Positions 42,724-52,400 of a stretch of 64,000 nucleotides of DNA are shown here, one piece after another. Numbering within the stretch: position 1 is the first letter of the stretch; each line of letters begins with the position of its first letter. The notes under the pieces are model-generated. The model saw only the letters and a list, made by a program, of their open reading frames with translations. It did no database searches and was not told the DNA's origin. The stretch spans positions 62,001 through 126,000 of the forward strand of contig NZ_JADDXU010000007.1 in NCBI RefSeq assembly GCF_015163075.1, in the 5' to 3' direction. This stretch comes from Streptomyces justiciae (GTDB taxonomy: Bacteria; Actinomycetota; Actinomycetes; Streptomycetales; Streptomycetaceae). The translations under genes and the position numbers were made by a program.

Positions 42724-42757
42724 ACCGCTGCCTATGGTCCACGTCACAACCCGGCGC

Positions 42758-42784
42758 CGTCACAGGGCTCGGGCGGGCGGCGTC
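42758..42784 (+). promoter_or_regulatory. ECF41-type promoter of the AhpD-like gene
   Basis: The plus strand reads CGTCACA (42758-42764), 16 bases, CGTC (42781-42784). It differs from the ECF41 pattern only at the first base. It is 39 bp upstream of the carboxymuconolactone-decarboxylase-family gene, and mirrors the sigJ promoter on the other strand. Confidence 0.8.
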
Positions 42785-42823
42785 TCGTGTTCGTCAAGCG
42801 CATCCCACCGTGAGGACGACGTC

Positions 42824-43309
42824 ATGGAACCCCGTTTCAACCTGTTCGACAGCCCGACCGCCGCGAAGATCGCCAAGCGCTTCTACAACGTCTCCCTGGC
42901 TCTGGAGGAGTCCACGCTGCCCAAGAGCCTGCGGGAGCTGGTGGAACTGCGGGTCGGGCAGATCAACGGCTGCGGCTTCTGCGTGGACATTCACATGAAG
43001 GAGGCGGCCGCCGCGGGCGAGAGCGTGCTGCGCCTCGGCCTCGTCTCCGCGTGGCGGCACAGCACGGTGTTCACGGAGGCCGAGCGGGCCGCGCTGGCGC
43101 TCGCCGAGGAGGGCACGCGGCTGGCCGACTCGGCCCAGGGCGTCACGGACGAGACCTGGGCCGAGGTGCGCAAGCACTTCGACGACGACGAGGTGGGTGC
43201 GCTGGTCTGCGTCATCTCCCTGATCAACGCGGCGACCCGGATGAACGTGATCGTGAACAACCTGGGCGGTTCGTACGAACCGGGCATGTTCACGTCCCTG
43301 TCCAACTGA
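42824..43309 (+). CDS. Carboxymuconolactone decarboxylase/AhpD-like protein
   Basis: A 161-aa alkylhydroperoxidase-fold protein. The redox motif is NGCGFCVDIHMKEA: two cysteines in C-x-x-C with the following His two to three residues on, as in AhpD. The family is one of the three (with oxidoreductases and epimerases) that accompany ECF41 sigma genes, so it is the expected SigJ target. Its probable role is peroxide or reactive-substrate removal, but no reducing partner is adjacent. ATG 42824 follows GTGAGGAC. It is convergent with the osmoprotectant permease gene. Confidence 0.9.
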   Translation: MEPRFNLFDSPTAAKIAKRFYNVSLALEESTLPKSLRELVELRVGQINGCGFCVDIHMKEAAAAGESVLRLGLVSAWRHSTVFTEAERAALALAEEGTRLADSAQGVTDETWAEVRKHFDDDEVGALVCVISLINAATRMNVIVNNLGGSYEPGMFTSLSN

Positions 43310-43327
43310 CGGGTGGCGGCGCGGCGT

Positions 43328-43996
43328 TCAACCGCTGCGCCGCACCCCCGCCGACACCGCGACCCGCCCCACCGCCCAGAACACGGCGAGCGTCGCCAGC
43401 GCCATGCCGGCGACCAGCGTGGCGCCGCCCACGACTTTCTCGTAGTCCCGTTGGTAGAGCCCGTCGATGATGAACCGCCCGAGCCCGCCCAGTCCGACGT
43501 ACGCGGCGATGGTGGCCGTCGAGACGATCTGGATGGCGCCGGAACGGATGCCGCTCAGCACCAGCGGGAGCGCGGCCGGGAGTTCGACCTGGAACAGCAC
43601 CCCGGCCTCGCTCATGCCCATGCCCCGCGCCGCGTCCACCGGCGAGGGATCGACGGAGCGCATCGCCTCGTACGTGGTGACCAGGATGGGCGGCACGGCG
43701 AGCACGACCAGCGGCACCATGACGTTGATCAGTCCGAACCCGTACAGCAGGGTCAGCAGCACCAGCAGACCGAAGGTGGGCAGCGCCCGCCATGCGGTGG
43801 CGATGAGGGAGAGGGCGTTGCCGCCCCGGCCGTAGTGGCCGGTGACCAGGCCGACCGGCAGCCCGATCAGGACGGCGAGGCCCAGCGCCTCCAGGGTGTA
43901 GCCGAGGTGTTCGGCGAGCCGGGTGGGGATGCCGTCGTAGCCGTGCCAGTGCGCGCTGTCGCTGAAGAACGCGTCGATGAAGTGGAACAGGTTCAC
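43328..43996 (-). CDS. Osmoprotectant ABC transporter permease (second)
   Basis: A 222-aa permease of the OpuCB/OpuCD class with five to six helices and the loop PSPVDAARGMGMSEAGVLFQ. GTG 43996 overlaps the previous permease stop (GTGA) and follows GAAGGAAG, so it is a much better start than an ATG at 44077 inside the preceding gene. It is the last gene of the operon; in many relatives the binding protein would follow here, but the convergent AhpD-like gene lies there instead. Confidence 0.88.
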   Translation of the reverse strand: MNLFHFIDAFFSDSAHWHGYDGIPTRLAEHLGYTLEALGLAVLIGLPVGLVTGHYGRGGNALSLIATAWRALPTFGLLVLLTLLYGFGLINVMVPLVVLAVPPILVTTYEAMRSVDPSPVDAARGMGMSEAGVLFQVELPAALPLVLSGIRSGAIQIVSTATIAAYVGLGGLGRFIIDGLYQRDYEKVVGGATLVAGMALATLAVFWAVGRVAVSAGVRRSG

Positions 43997-44706
43997 CAGA
44001 CTTCCTTCGCAGTCGCAGTCGCAGTCGCGGTCGCACTCGTCTTCGTCCGCGTACGCGTCACCCGGCGCGGCATCCACGGCGTCAGCACCAGTCGTACGAC
44101 GACCAGGGTGCCGTCGGCGAGGAGCGCGAGGAGCGCCATGCTGAGCACGGCGTTCACGGCGAGCTCGGGCCGGTTGTAGATGTTGGCGTCGTTGATGAGA
44201 TTGCCGAGGGCGCCCTGGTTGCCGATGATGCTGCCGATGCTGACCAGGCTGATGCTGGACACGGTGGCGACGCGGAGGCCCGCGATGATGGCGGGCACCG
44301 CGATCGGCAACTGGACCTGGACGTAACGGCGTACGGGTCCGAAGCCCATGGCGGTCGCGGCGGCGAGGGTCTCCTGCGGGACCGAGCGGACGCCGTCGAC
44401 GATCGCCGGGACCAGCACGACGAGGCTGTAGACGGTGAGCGGGATCATCACCGTGAGCTCGGTCTGGCCGGTGTAGTCGATGAGGAGGACGAAGAAGGCC
44501 AGCGAGGGGATCGCGTAGAGGATGGTGGTCACCCAGAGCACCGGCGGGTACAACCAGCGGAAGCGGACGCAGAGTTGGGCCAGCGGGAGCGAGATCAGCA
44601 GCCCGGCGAGGACCGGGAGGAGGGCCTCGCGCAGATGCAGGCCGACCAGTCCGAGCCAGCTGTGCTGGAGGTCGCTGGGGATGTCGAAGAGGCGGTCCCA
44701 GTTCAT
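43993..44706 (-). CDS. Osmoprotectant ABC transporter permease (first)
   Basis: A 237-aa permease of the same class, with helices from about residue 25 on and the EAA-type loop PQETLAAATAMGFGPVRRYV. The C-terminus ends in a simple-sequence stretch (TKTSATATATATAKEVW), encoded by five hexanucleotide repeats. ATG 44706 overlaps the ATPase stop as ATGA. The two permeases form the channel for glycine betaine, choline or similar compounds. Confidence 0.88.
   Translation of the reverse strand: MNWDRLFDIPSDLQHSWLGLVGLHLREALLPVLAGLLISLPLAQLCVRFRWLYPPVLWVTTILYAIPSLAFFVLLIDYTGQTELTVMIPLTVYSLVVLVPAIVDGVRSVPQETLAAATAMGFGPVRRYVQVQLPIAVPAIIAGLRVATVSSISLVSIGSIIGNQGALGNLINDANIYNRPELAVNAVLSMALLALLADGTLVVVRLVLTPWMPRRVTRTRTKTSATATATATAKEVW
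44009..44038. repeat. Hexanucleotide repeat (GCAGTC, five copies)
   Basis: Three exact GCAGTC units are followed by GCGGTC and GCACTC. On the minus strand they encode alternating Ala-Thr residues at the end of the permease. Changes in copy number would keep the frame, so the tail length could vary without loss of the protein. Confidence 0.75.
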
Positions 44707-45815
44707 CCGGTGACCTTCGCGTCCGCGTCGGTACGGCCCTCGTCGTGGGCGCCCCGGATCGCCTGGGCGATCGTCTGCTGGGACACCACGCCGGTCACCT
44801 TGCCGTCCGCGTCCACGGCGACGGCCCATCCGGTGGGCGAGAGCACCGCGCAGTCCAGGGCGGCCCGCAGCGAGTCGGTGCCGACGACGAACGGGCGTCC
44901 GTAGGGCAGCAGTTGGCCGTCCGTGGCGAGGTCCTCCGGCTTGGTCCAGCCGAGCGGCCTGCCGTCGGCGTCCGTCACCAGAAGGAACTCGGCGTCGACG
45001 GACGCCCCCTCGGTACCGCCGCCCGCCGTGACGACGGGTGCCATGGTCAGTTCCAGCCCCGTGGACGGGAAGAAGGAGAGCCGCCTGACACCCCGGTCCG
45101 CGCCGAGGAAGTCCTCCACGAACTCGTCCGCCGGGTGCGACAGCAGCTCGGCGGGCGGGGCGAACTGGGCGAGCTTGCCGCCGGTGCGTAGTACGGCGAC
45201 CATCGTGCCGAGCTTGACGGCCTCGTCGATGTCGTGCGTGACGAAGACGATGGTCTTGCCCAACTCGGCCTGGATGCGGAGCAGTTCGTCCTGCAACCCC
45301 TTGCGCACGACGGGGTCGACGGCGGAGAACGGCTCGTCCATGAGGAGGACGGGCGGGTCGGCGGCGAGCGCCCGGGCGACGCCGACGCGCTGCTGCTGGC
45401 CGCCGGAGAGCTGGTACGGGTACCGCTTGGCGAGCGAGGCGTCGAGGCCGACCCGGTCCATGAGTTCCCGGGCGCGCTCGCGGGCCTTGTCCTTCTTCCA
45501 GCCGAGCAGCCGGGGCACGGTCGCGATGTTGTCGACGATGGTGCGGTGCTGGAAGAGGCCGGCGTTCTGGATGACGTAACCCATGGACCGGCGCAGGGTG
45601 TTGACCGGCTGCTGCCGGCTGTCCTGGCCGTCGATGAGGATGGTGCCCTCGCTGGGCTCGATCATCCGGTTGATCATGCGCAGGGTGGTGGTCTTGCCGC
45701 AGCCCGAGGGTCCGACGAGGACCGTGATGGAGCGGTCGGGTATCTCCAACGAGAGCCGGTCGACCGCCACCGTGCCGTCCGGGTACCGCTTGGTGACTGA
45801 ATCTATCCGTATCAA
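44703..45815 (-). CDS. Osmoprotectant ABC transporter ATP-binding protein with CBS domains
   Basis: A 370-aa ATPase of the ProV/OpuCA class. Walker A GPSGCGKTT, Q-loop VIQNAGLFQH, signature LSGGQQQR, Walker B VLLMDEPFSAVD and VTHDIDEA are complete. The last ~110 residues form a CBS-like pair (EFLLVTDADGRPLGWTKPED; DSLRAALDCAVLSPTGWAVAV), which in OpuA senses ionic strength or nucleotides. TTG 45815 starts the family N-terminus IRIDSVTKRYPDG, with GAAGGG upstream; a GTG far upstream would add an unrelated 29 residues. It opens the operon (ATPase, permease, permease). Confidence 0.9.
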   Translation of the reverse strand: MIRIDSVTKRYPDGTVAVDRLSLEIPDRSITVLVGPSGCGKTTTLRMINRMIEPSEGTILIDGQDSRQQPVNTLRRSMGYVIQNAGLFQHRTIVDNIATVPRLLGWKKDKARERARELMDRVGLDASLAKRYPYQLSGGQQQRVGVARALAADPPVLLMDEPFSAVDPVVRKGLQDELLRIQAELGKTIVFVTHDIDEAVKLGTMVAVLRTGGKLAQFAPPAELLSHPADEFVEDFLGADRGVRRLSFFPSTGLELTMAPVVTAGGGTEGASVDAEFLLVTDADGRPLGWTKPEDLATDGQLLPYGRPFVVGTDSLRAALDCAVLSPTGWAVAVDADGKVTGVVSQQTIAQAIRGAHDEGRTDADAKVTG

Positions 45816-45900
45816 AACGCCGAATACCCTTCGGGTCTGGCAGGAGTTGCCCGCTTTCGGCCCCGGTGGGACCGGCCGTTCCGGTGAGTCTAGACCCGTC

Positions 45901-46002
45901 ATGTTTCGGACCTGCGAAGACGCCGTGCTGGCCGTGCGTGATCTGCTCGCCGTGCGTGATCCGCTCGCTGTGCGTGATCCGCTCGCTGTGCGTGATCTGT
46001 GA
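45901..46002 (+). CDS. Possible 33-aa leader peptide with LAVRDP repeats
   Basis: A short frame from ATG 45901 reads MFRTCEDAV and then four LAVRD(L/P) hexapeptides, ending at TGA 46002, 72 bp before the GT39 gene. It exactly covers the 18-bp tandem repeat. The ribosome binding site is poor (GGTGAG, about 12 bases away), so expression is doubtful. It might be an upstream open frame that influences the next gene, or only chance reading of a repeat. Confidence 0.25.
   Translation: MFRTCEDAVLAVRDLLAVRDPLAVRDPLAVRDL
45931..46002. repeat. 18-bp tandem repeat, four copies
   Basis: Units begin at 45931, 45949, 45967 and 45985, of the type GCCGTGCGTGATCCGCTC; the third and fourth start GCTGTGCG. 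Copies differ at one to three bases except the end of the last one. It is located between the osmoprotectant operon start and the GT39 gene. Confidence 0.85.
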
Positions 46003-46074
46003 GTCCGCTGATTCTCACTCTTCCCTCAGGGCCGGCTCAGCGTTCCCCCAGACACGGCCCGGATCGTCACCGCC

Positions 46075-48078
46075 ATGACGACCCTCGCCCCACCGCCGGC
46101 CCGAGAGCGCGGACACCGCGCCGCTCCCCCGGCCCGCAGCGACCGCCTGCGCCGCGTGTTCACCGGCGCGCCCGACGACCCCCGCTGGGCCCGCCCCGTC
46201 CTCTGGGCGATCCTGGTCCTGGCGACGGCCCTGTACGCCTGGAACCTGTCCTCCGTCACCGGCAACTCCTTCTACGACGCGGCCGTCTACAGCGGCACGC
46301 AGAGCTGGAAGGCGTTCTTCTTCGGCGCCCTGGACGCGGGCAGCTTCATCACGGTGGACAAACCCCCGTTCGCCCTCTGGGTGATGGGCCTGTCGGCCCG
46401 CCTCTTCGGGTACGGCACCTGGCAGTTGGCGCTGCCGATGGTGGCTGTGGGGGTCGGCTCGGTGGCGTTGCTGTACCGCATGGTCAAGCGGGACTTCGGC
46501 GCGGTGGCCGGCTCGATCGCGGCCCTCGCGCTCACGCTCACCCCCATCACGGTCGCCATCAACCGGGACACGAACCCCGACCCGATCCTGGTCTTCCTGA
46601 TGCTGCTGGGCGCGGCGGCGCTGCTGAAGGCCGTCCGCACGGGCCGGTTGCTGCCGCTGGTGTGGTCCGGCGTGGCGATCGGCTTCGCGTTCAACACGAA
46701 GATGATGCAGGCGTACGTGGTGCTGCCGGCGTTCTTCGTCGTCTATCTGTGGGCGGCGCGCGGCTCGTTGGGCCGCCGTGTCCGCAACCTGGTCGTCGGC
46801 ACGGTGGCGTTGGTGGTGTCGAGCGCCTGGTGGATGGTGGTCGTGGACCTGATCCCGGCCTCCTCCCGCCCTTACATCGGCGGCTCGACCGACAACACGG
46901 TGTGGGACCTGGTCATCGGCTACAACGGCTTCGGCCGGATCTTCGGGGCGAGTTCGTCGGTGGGCTCGCAGGGCAACGGGGCGAGCTTCGGCGGTGAGGC
47001 GGGGCTGTACCGGCTGTTCAACAGCATCATGGGCGGCCAGATCTCGTGGCTGATCCCGTTCGCGCTGGTGGCGCTGGTCGCGGGCCTGGTGCTGCGCGGG
47101 CGCGCGCCGCGGACGGACGCCAGGCGGGCGGCGGTGCTGCTGTGGGGCGGCTGGTTCGTCCTGCACTACCTGACGTTCGCGCTGGCGGAGGGCACGTTCC
47201 ACCCGTACTACGTCACGGCGATGGCTCCGGGTGTCGCGGCGCTGGCCGGGATCGGCGCGGTCATGCTGTACCGGGCCTTCGTGGAGGGTTCGGCGGCGAA
47301 GTGGGGCTGGGTGCTGCCGTCCGCCATCGCCGCGAGCACGGTCTGGGCGGTCGTCCTGCTCCAGCGAGTGTCGGGCTCCGGAACGCTGTACACGGTGGCG
47401 GAGGTCGTCGCCGGGGTCGCGGGTGCGGCGGCGGTGCTGGGTCTGCTGCTGGGCCGCTTCACGAAGCGGCACCGTTTGATGGGCTTCGCGGCGCTGGCCG
47501 CGATCGTGGCCCTGCTGGCGGGCCCCGCCGCGTACTCGGTGTCGGCGGCGACCACGGCGAGCACCAACGGCACGAACCCGACGGCGGGTCCGAACACGGG
47601 TGGCGGTATGGGTGGCGGGGGCGGTATGGGTGGCGGCGGTGAGCGCCCGAGCGGGGAGGCCCCGAGCGGCGAGGCTCCAGGCGGAACGGCCAACGCCTCC
47701 CGGTCTGAGAGCAGCACCGGTGGCGGCATGGGCGGCGGAGGCACCCAGGTCTCCTCGGCGATGATCACGTACCTGAAGAAGCACCAGGACGGCGCCACCT
47801 GGCTGGTCGCGGTCGCCACCGACCAGACGGCGTCCTCAATCATCCTGGAGTCCGGCGAGCCGGTCATCTCCATGGGCGGCTGGTCCGGCAGCGACGACGC
47901 AATGACCCTCGCCAAGCTGAAGACCCTGGTGAAGGCAGGCAAGCTGCACTACATCGTGATCAGCGACAGCGGCCAGGGTTCGTCGAACTCCGAGATCTCG
48001 ACGTGGGTGAAGAAGAACGGCACGGCGGTGTCGGACTACAGCGGGTTGTACCGGCTGGACGCTTCGGACGTCGGCTGA
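46075..48078 (+). CDS. Glycosyltransferase family 39 (ArnT/PMT-like) membrane protein
   Basis: A 667-aa integral membrane protein with about twelve helices in residues 40-490. The first extracellular loop has FYDAAVYSGTQSWKAFFFGA and FITVDKPPFALWVMGLSARLFG, which resembles the acidic active-site loop of GT39 enzymes (the usual DE pair reads YDAAV here). INRDTNPDPILVFLMLL and the loop FHPYYVTAMAPGVAAL are further family features. A Gly-rich linker with GGGMGGGG repeats (about 510-555) leads to an extracellular C-terminal domain. It probably moves a sugar from a polyprenyl-phosphate carrier to an extracellular acceptor. It ends at a strong terminator. Confidence 0.87.
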   Translation: MTTLAPPPARERGHRAAPPARSDRLRRVFTGAPDDPRWARPVLWAILVLATALYAWNLSSVTGNSFYDAAVYSGTQSWKAFFFGALDAGSFITVDKPPFALWVMGLSARLFGYGTWQLALPMVAVGVGSVALLYRMVKRDFGAVAGSIAALALTLTPITVAINRDTNPDPILVFLMLLGAAALLKAVRTGRLLPLVWSGVAIGFAFNTKMMQAYVVLPAFFVVYLWAARGSLGRRVRNLVVGTVALVVSSAWWMVVVDLIPASSRPYIGGSTDNTVWDLVIGYNGFGRIFGASSSVGSQGNGASFGGEAGLYRLFNSIMGGQISWLIPFALVALVAGLVLRGRAPRTDARRAAVLLWGGWFVLHYLTFALAEGTFHPYYVTAMAPGVAALAGIGAVMLYRAFVEGSAAKWGWVLPSAIAASTVWAVVLLQRVSGSGTLYTVAEVVAGVAGAAAVLGLLLGRFTKRHRLMGFAALAAIVALLAGPAAYSVSAATTASTNGTNPTAGPNTGGGMGGGGGMGGGGERPSGEAPSGEAPGGTANASRSESSTGGGMGGGGTQVSSAMITYLKKHQDGATWLVAVATDQTASSIILESGEPVISMGGWSGSDDAMTLAKLKTLVKAGKLHYIVISDSGQGSSNSEISTWVKKNGTAVSDYSGLYRLDASDVG

Positions 48079-48094
48079 CCCACGGTACGAACCG

Positions 48095-48131
48095 AGGGCG
48101 GACCGCGACCTGCGGTCCGCCCCGGCGTTTT
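48095..48131 (+). terminator. Terminator of the GT39 gene
   Basis: GGGCGGACCGC (48095-48105) pairs with GCGGTCCGCCC (48111-48121) around GACCT, followed six bases later by TTTT. It begins 17 bp after the stop and separates the GT39 gene from the TIR operon. Confidence 0.85.
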
Positions 48132-48179
48132 CCAGTAGGGTCTCGCCACCGGACGGGCATCGACGGCGAGTGGGGTCAG

Positions 48180-49427
48180 GTGGCGCTCTTCTTCTTCAGC
48201 TATGCGCGCAAGGATCTCGTGGACCCGTACTTGAACCGCTTCTACAAACGCCTGTGCCGCGAAGTGTCCACTCAGGGCGGCCTGCCCCCTGACTCGGTGG
48301 GTTTCATGGACCGGGAGGGGCAGAGCGGGCAGTTGTGGGCCGACATGCTGAGCGAGAACCTGGCGCACTGCAAGGTCTTCGTTCCGGCCTACTCACCGTT
48401 CTACTTCGCCAGTGAGGTGAGCGGCCAGGAGTGGTCCGCGTTCGCGGCCCGCCTGACCGCGCACCAGGAGGCCAACGGGGTCCGGCCGAAGAGCGTCGTT
48501 CCGGTGTGGTGGTTGCCCCCACGGGGCGAACTCCCGCCCGTGGCCGGTGATCTGCACGATCCCAGGGACGCGTTCAGCACGGAGTACAAGAAGTACGGAC
48601 TCAGAACCCTCGTCCGGCAACGCCGTTACAAAGACGACTACGAGGATTTCCTGGATCGCTACACCGACATGATCCTCAAGGCGGCGGAGACTCCCCCGGA
48701 CCCCTTTCGGGTCCCCGACCTGCTCTCCCTGCCCAACGCGTTCGCTCCGGCCGAACCGCCCGCCGCGCCGGCGGGCGGGCAGCTCCCCGCCCCGCGAACC
48801 GGCGGCGGTGCCAGAAAGGTGGTCTTCGTCGTGGCGGTCGGTCGACGGGACGACATGCCGCACCTGACGCCGACCGAACTCGACCTGTACGGAGATGAGT
48901 TGGTGGACTGGCGGCCGTACCACCCGGCGTCGTCGCTCAGTATCGTCGTACGCGCGCAGGGCGTCGCCGTCGCCCGGGAGATGGAGTCACAGGTGGTGCC
49001 CGCCGACGACTCGCTGTTCACGCTCCTCGAGGGGCCGGCTGATCGCCAGTGCCTGGTCGTACTGATCGTCGACCCCAGATCGACCGAACTACCCTTGTTC
49101 CAGCAGCTGTTCGCCCGCTTGAACGTCCGCCGGTCGAGCAACTCCGTCATCCTGGTGCCCTCGGACCTCGACGAGCTGCGCAAGGGACCGCAGGGCAATC
49201 AGCTCTACGACCGGCTCTACGCCAGTCTGGGCCACTGGATCGAGGCGGGCGGCGGCGCATTCCGGGGCGACCTGCCGTCGATGGCGGACTTCGAGCGGGT
49301 CCTCGGCCAGGTGCTCATCGAGATCCAGGGACGCATCATGCGCATGGCCTCGGTCGTCCGCCGGGTCGAACCGGCCGGGCCGCAGTTCCGGCCGGCGCTC
49401 ACCGGACCGGGAGGGCTGGGGCGTTGA
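48180..49427 (+). CDS. FxsC-like TIR-domain protein
   Basis: A 415-aa protein. Residues 1-170 form a TIR-like domain: ALFFFSYARKDLVDPYLNRF, VGFMDREGQSGQLWADML, HCKVFVPAYSPFYFASE and GQEWSAFAARL, the last with the Glu at the position used by TIR NADases. Residues 215-415 form a second alpha/beta domain (KVVFVVAVGRRDDMPHL, LVVLIVDPRS). The first part closely resembles FxsC of the FxSxx-COOH peptide systems, but no FxsA or FxsB is present. GTG 48180 is the best start. Its stop overlaps the next gene (TTGA), so the two are coupled. Function is unknown; NAD cleavage or signalling is inferred. Confidence 0.82.
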   Translation: MALFFFSYARKDLVDPYLNRFYKRLCREVSTQGGLPPDSVGFMDREGQSGQLWADMLSENLAHCKVFVPAYSPFYFASEVSGQEWSAFAARLTAHQEANGVRPKSVVPVWWLPPRGELPPVAGDLHDPRDAFSTEYKKYGLRTLVRQRRYKDDYEDFLDRYTDMILKAAETPPDPFRVPDLLSLPNAFAPAEPPAAPAGGQLPAPRTGGGARKVVFVVAVGRRDDMPHLTPTELDLYGDELVDWRPYHPASSLSIVVRAQGVAVAREMESQVVPADDSLFTLLEGPADRQCLVVLIVDPRSTELPLFQQLFARLNVRRSSNSVILVPSDLDELRKGPQGNQLYDRLYASLGHWIEAGGGAFRGDLPSMADFERVLGQVLIEIQGRIMRMASVVRRVEPAGPQFRPALTGPGGLGR

Positions 49428-52400
49428 GGGCGCGGATCGTCACCTTCTACTCGTACAAGGGCGGCACCGGGCGCACCATGGCCCTGGCCAACGCGGCCTG
49501 GATCCTGGCCTCCCGGGGCAAGCGGGTCCTGGTCGTGGACTGGGACCTCGAAGCGCCGGGCCTGCACCGCTACTTCCACCCCTTCCTCCCCGACAGTGAA
49601 CTGCGCTCCTCGCCCGGAATCATGGACATGGTGTGGGAGTTCGCGACGGCCGCCACGGACCCGGCCACCCCGGACGAGCCCGACTGGCACGAGCCCCTCG
49701 CCGCGATCCAGCCGTACGCCATGTCCGTCGAGTACGACTTCCTCGAACCGGGCTCCATCGACCTCGTCCCCGCGGGTCGCCAGGACCATCTGTACTCGTC
49801 GCTCGTCAGCACCTTCGACTGGAACAACTTCTACGAGCGGCTCGGCGGCGGCGGCTTCATCGAGGCCCTCAAACGCAGCATGCGGGAGCACTACGACTAC
49901 GTCCTGATCGACAGCCGTACGGGACTCAGCGACACCGCGGGCATCTGCACCGTCCAGCTCCCGGACATCCTGGTCAACTGCTTCACCCTGAGCAACCAGG
50001 CCATCGACGGCGCGGAGGCGGTAGCCGCGTCGGTGCACCGGCAGCGGGCGGGCAGCCAACTGCGGATGTTCCCGGTGCCGATGCGGGTCGATGGGGGCGA
50101 GGCGGACCGGCTGGAGCAGGGGCGCCGTTATGCGCAGGCCACGTTCGGACGCTACCTGTCCCATGTGCCGGATCCCGATGCCTACTGGGGTGCCGTCGAG
50201 GTGCCGTACAGTCCCAGTTACGCCTATGAGGAGCTCCTCGCGCCCATCAGGGACGAGCCCCTGCACCCCGCCAGCCTGCTCGCGTCGTCGGAGCGACTGG
50301 TCTCCTACCTCACCGACCGGGAGGTCACCCAGGTCAGGCCGCTGGAGGAGCCGGAGCGCCGAGGGCTGCTGCAACAGTTCAAGCGCGCCGTACCCGAGGA
50401 AGGGGCGGCGACACCGCGTGACCCCGAGCGGCCGGGCAGACGGGTGTTCATCACCTACGCCTACGACTCCCCCGACCACTTCGAGGCCGTACGCGAACTG
50501 TGGTTCCTGCTGCGCGGCCACGGCATCGACGCACGGCTGGAGCTGCCGCCGGGACAGCGCGGGGAGGACTGGCCGCATCGACTGCGGGATCAACTCCTCA
50601 GCGCAGAGCTGGTGTTGCTGGTGTCGTCGCCGGGATACCGCGATCTGCCGGACGAGGAGGCCACCCATCTCGGGGACGTGTACTACGCCTATCCGGACCG
50701 CTTCCTTGCCATCACATTGCCGGGCGGTTCGCCCGACGATCTGCCCGACTTCCTGGTGCCGCCCCGGCGCGTGGAGGCCGCCGAGCTGACGGCCGCGGGG
50801 GTGGGGCCTGTGGCCGAGCTGATCAACCGGCGTACGGTGACCGAGGAGGCCGTGGTGGTGCGCGCTCCGGTCGACGAGGAGCCGAGCTGGGGGCCGTCGG
50901 TCTTCGAGCCGGAACTTGCCAGGGCGGCCGAGGCGCTGGCCATGGCTGTGCGGCGGGACCTGCGTGAGGAGCTGAAACGGCGCGACTTCGACGACCGCCG
51001 TCCGCTGCCGCTCCGCTGGTCCCTCAGCCGCCGGGTGGTGTCCCGTTCCGACCTCGGACGCATGCCCAGGTCCTCCGGCGACCTGCTGCGCGACCCCCAC
51101 AGCCTCTTCGACACAGTGCCGGACGGGCGACTCGTGCTGCTCGGAGCGCCAGGGTCGGGCAAGACGACGGCCGCCTACCAACTGGCGACCACCCTGCTGG
51201 AGATGGGGAGGCCGGACGGACGCGTCGCGGTACCGCTGATGCTGCCGCTGGCCTCGTGGGATCCGCGCGAGCGGACACTGACCGGCTGGATCATCGACCG
51301 CGTGCGGACGGATCACCCGGTGCTCTCGGCCGAGTTGGGCTCCGGCGTCCTGGCGCGGCTGGTGGACGAGGGCTGGGTTCTGCCGTTCCTCGACGGACTG
51401 GACGAACTCCCCAGCGAGAGCCGCGCCATGGCGATCGAGGCGTTGAACCGCGCTCCTGCGAGCATGTATGTGCTGACCTCGCGCACCCGGGAGTACGAGA
51501 CCGTCGTCCGCCGGGGCGGCCGCCCGTTGCGGAGGGCTTCGGTCTTGGAACTCGAACCCCTCCAGACGTACGAGGCGGTCCGTTATCTCTCACAGGAGCT
51601 GCTGCCGGGGGACATCCGGTGGGGCCCGGTCTTCAACCGCCTGCTCGACCAGCCGTCCCACCCGTTGGCACGGGCCCTGAGCACGCCGTTCATGCTCCGT
51701 ATGGCCATGGAGGTCTACCGGGACCCCTCGACCGACCCCAGGGAGCTGCTGGAGTTCCCCGACTCCGCCCAGGTCCAGAGTCACCTGCTCGACGGCTTCA
51801 TTCCCGCCGTCTACCGGTTCAGCGGTCCCACCCGCACACCACCCGACCGGGCCAGTCGCTGGCTGACCTTCCTGGCGAGGCACATGGACCGACTCCATAC
51901 GCGCGACTTCGCCTGGTGGGAGCTGCACCGGGTGTACGGCTCCCTGGCGCTGCGGCTCTGGCTCGGAGGCGCCGCTCTCATCCTGATGGCACCGATGCTC
52001 AGCGTGGGCCTCGCCCTCGACGGAGGTGCCCGTGTCTTCTACCTCGCGGTCACGGGAGCGTTCCTGGCTCTGGTGGTCCTCACCACCGCGCGATCACCGC
52101 GGCCTCGCTGGGCGCTCCTGCCACTGCCCGGCCGTCGGCGGGAGGCGGCTGACGCCGTCAGCCCGCGGCAGAGCCTGCGTCTGGACCGGCGCGCGGCGCT
52201 GCTTTTGCCGAACCTCGCCGGCGCGGCCGCCGTGGCCGCCTTCTTGGCGACAGGGGCCTGGAATCCCGCCGTGTTGCTCTGGGCCGTCATGATCATCGCC
52301 CTGCCGGTGGTCGCCTTGATGCTGCGCGGCAGAGCGTCGCCCCGCTACTACGTCGTCGTCGGCTCGTTGGCCCTGACCCGGCGGGGGCCGACGCGCCTGA

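Noticed and set aside
43997..44077. Longer start (44077) for the second osmoprotectant permease
   Set aside because: It would lie inside the preceding gene and code for an acidic Cys/Asp string; the coupled GTG at 43996 with a good ribosome binding site is clearly better.
48180..49427. Complete FxSxx-COOH peptide-modification system
   Set aside because: Only the FxsC-like component is present; no FxsA-type short gene ending in FxSxx and no radical-SAM FxsB gene were seen in the window.
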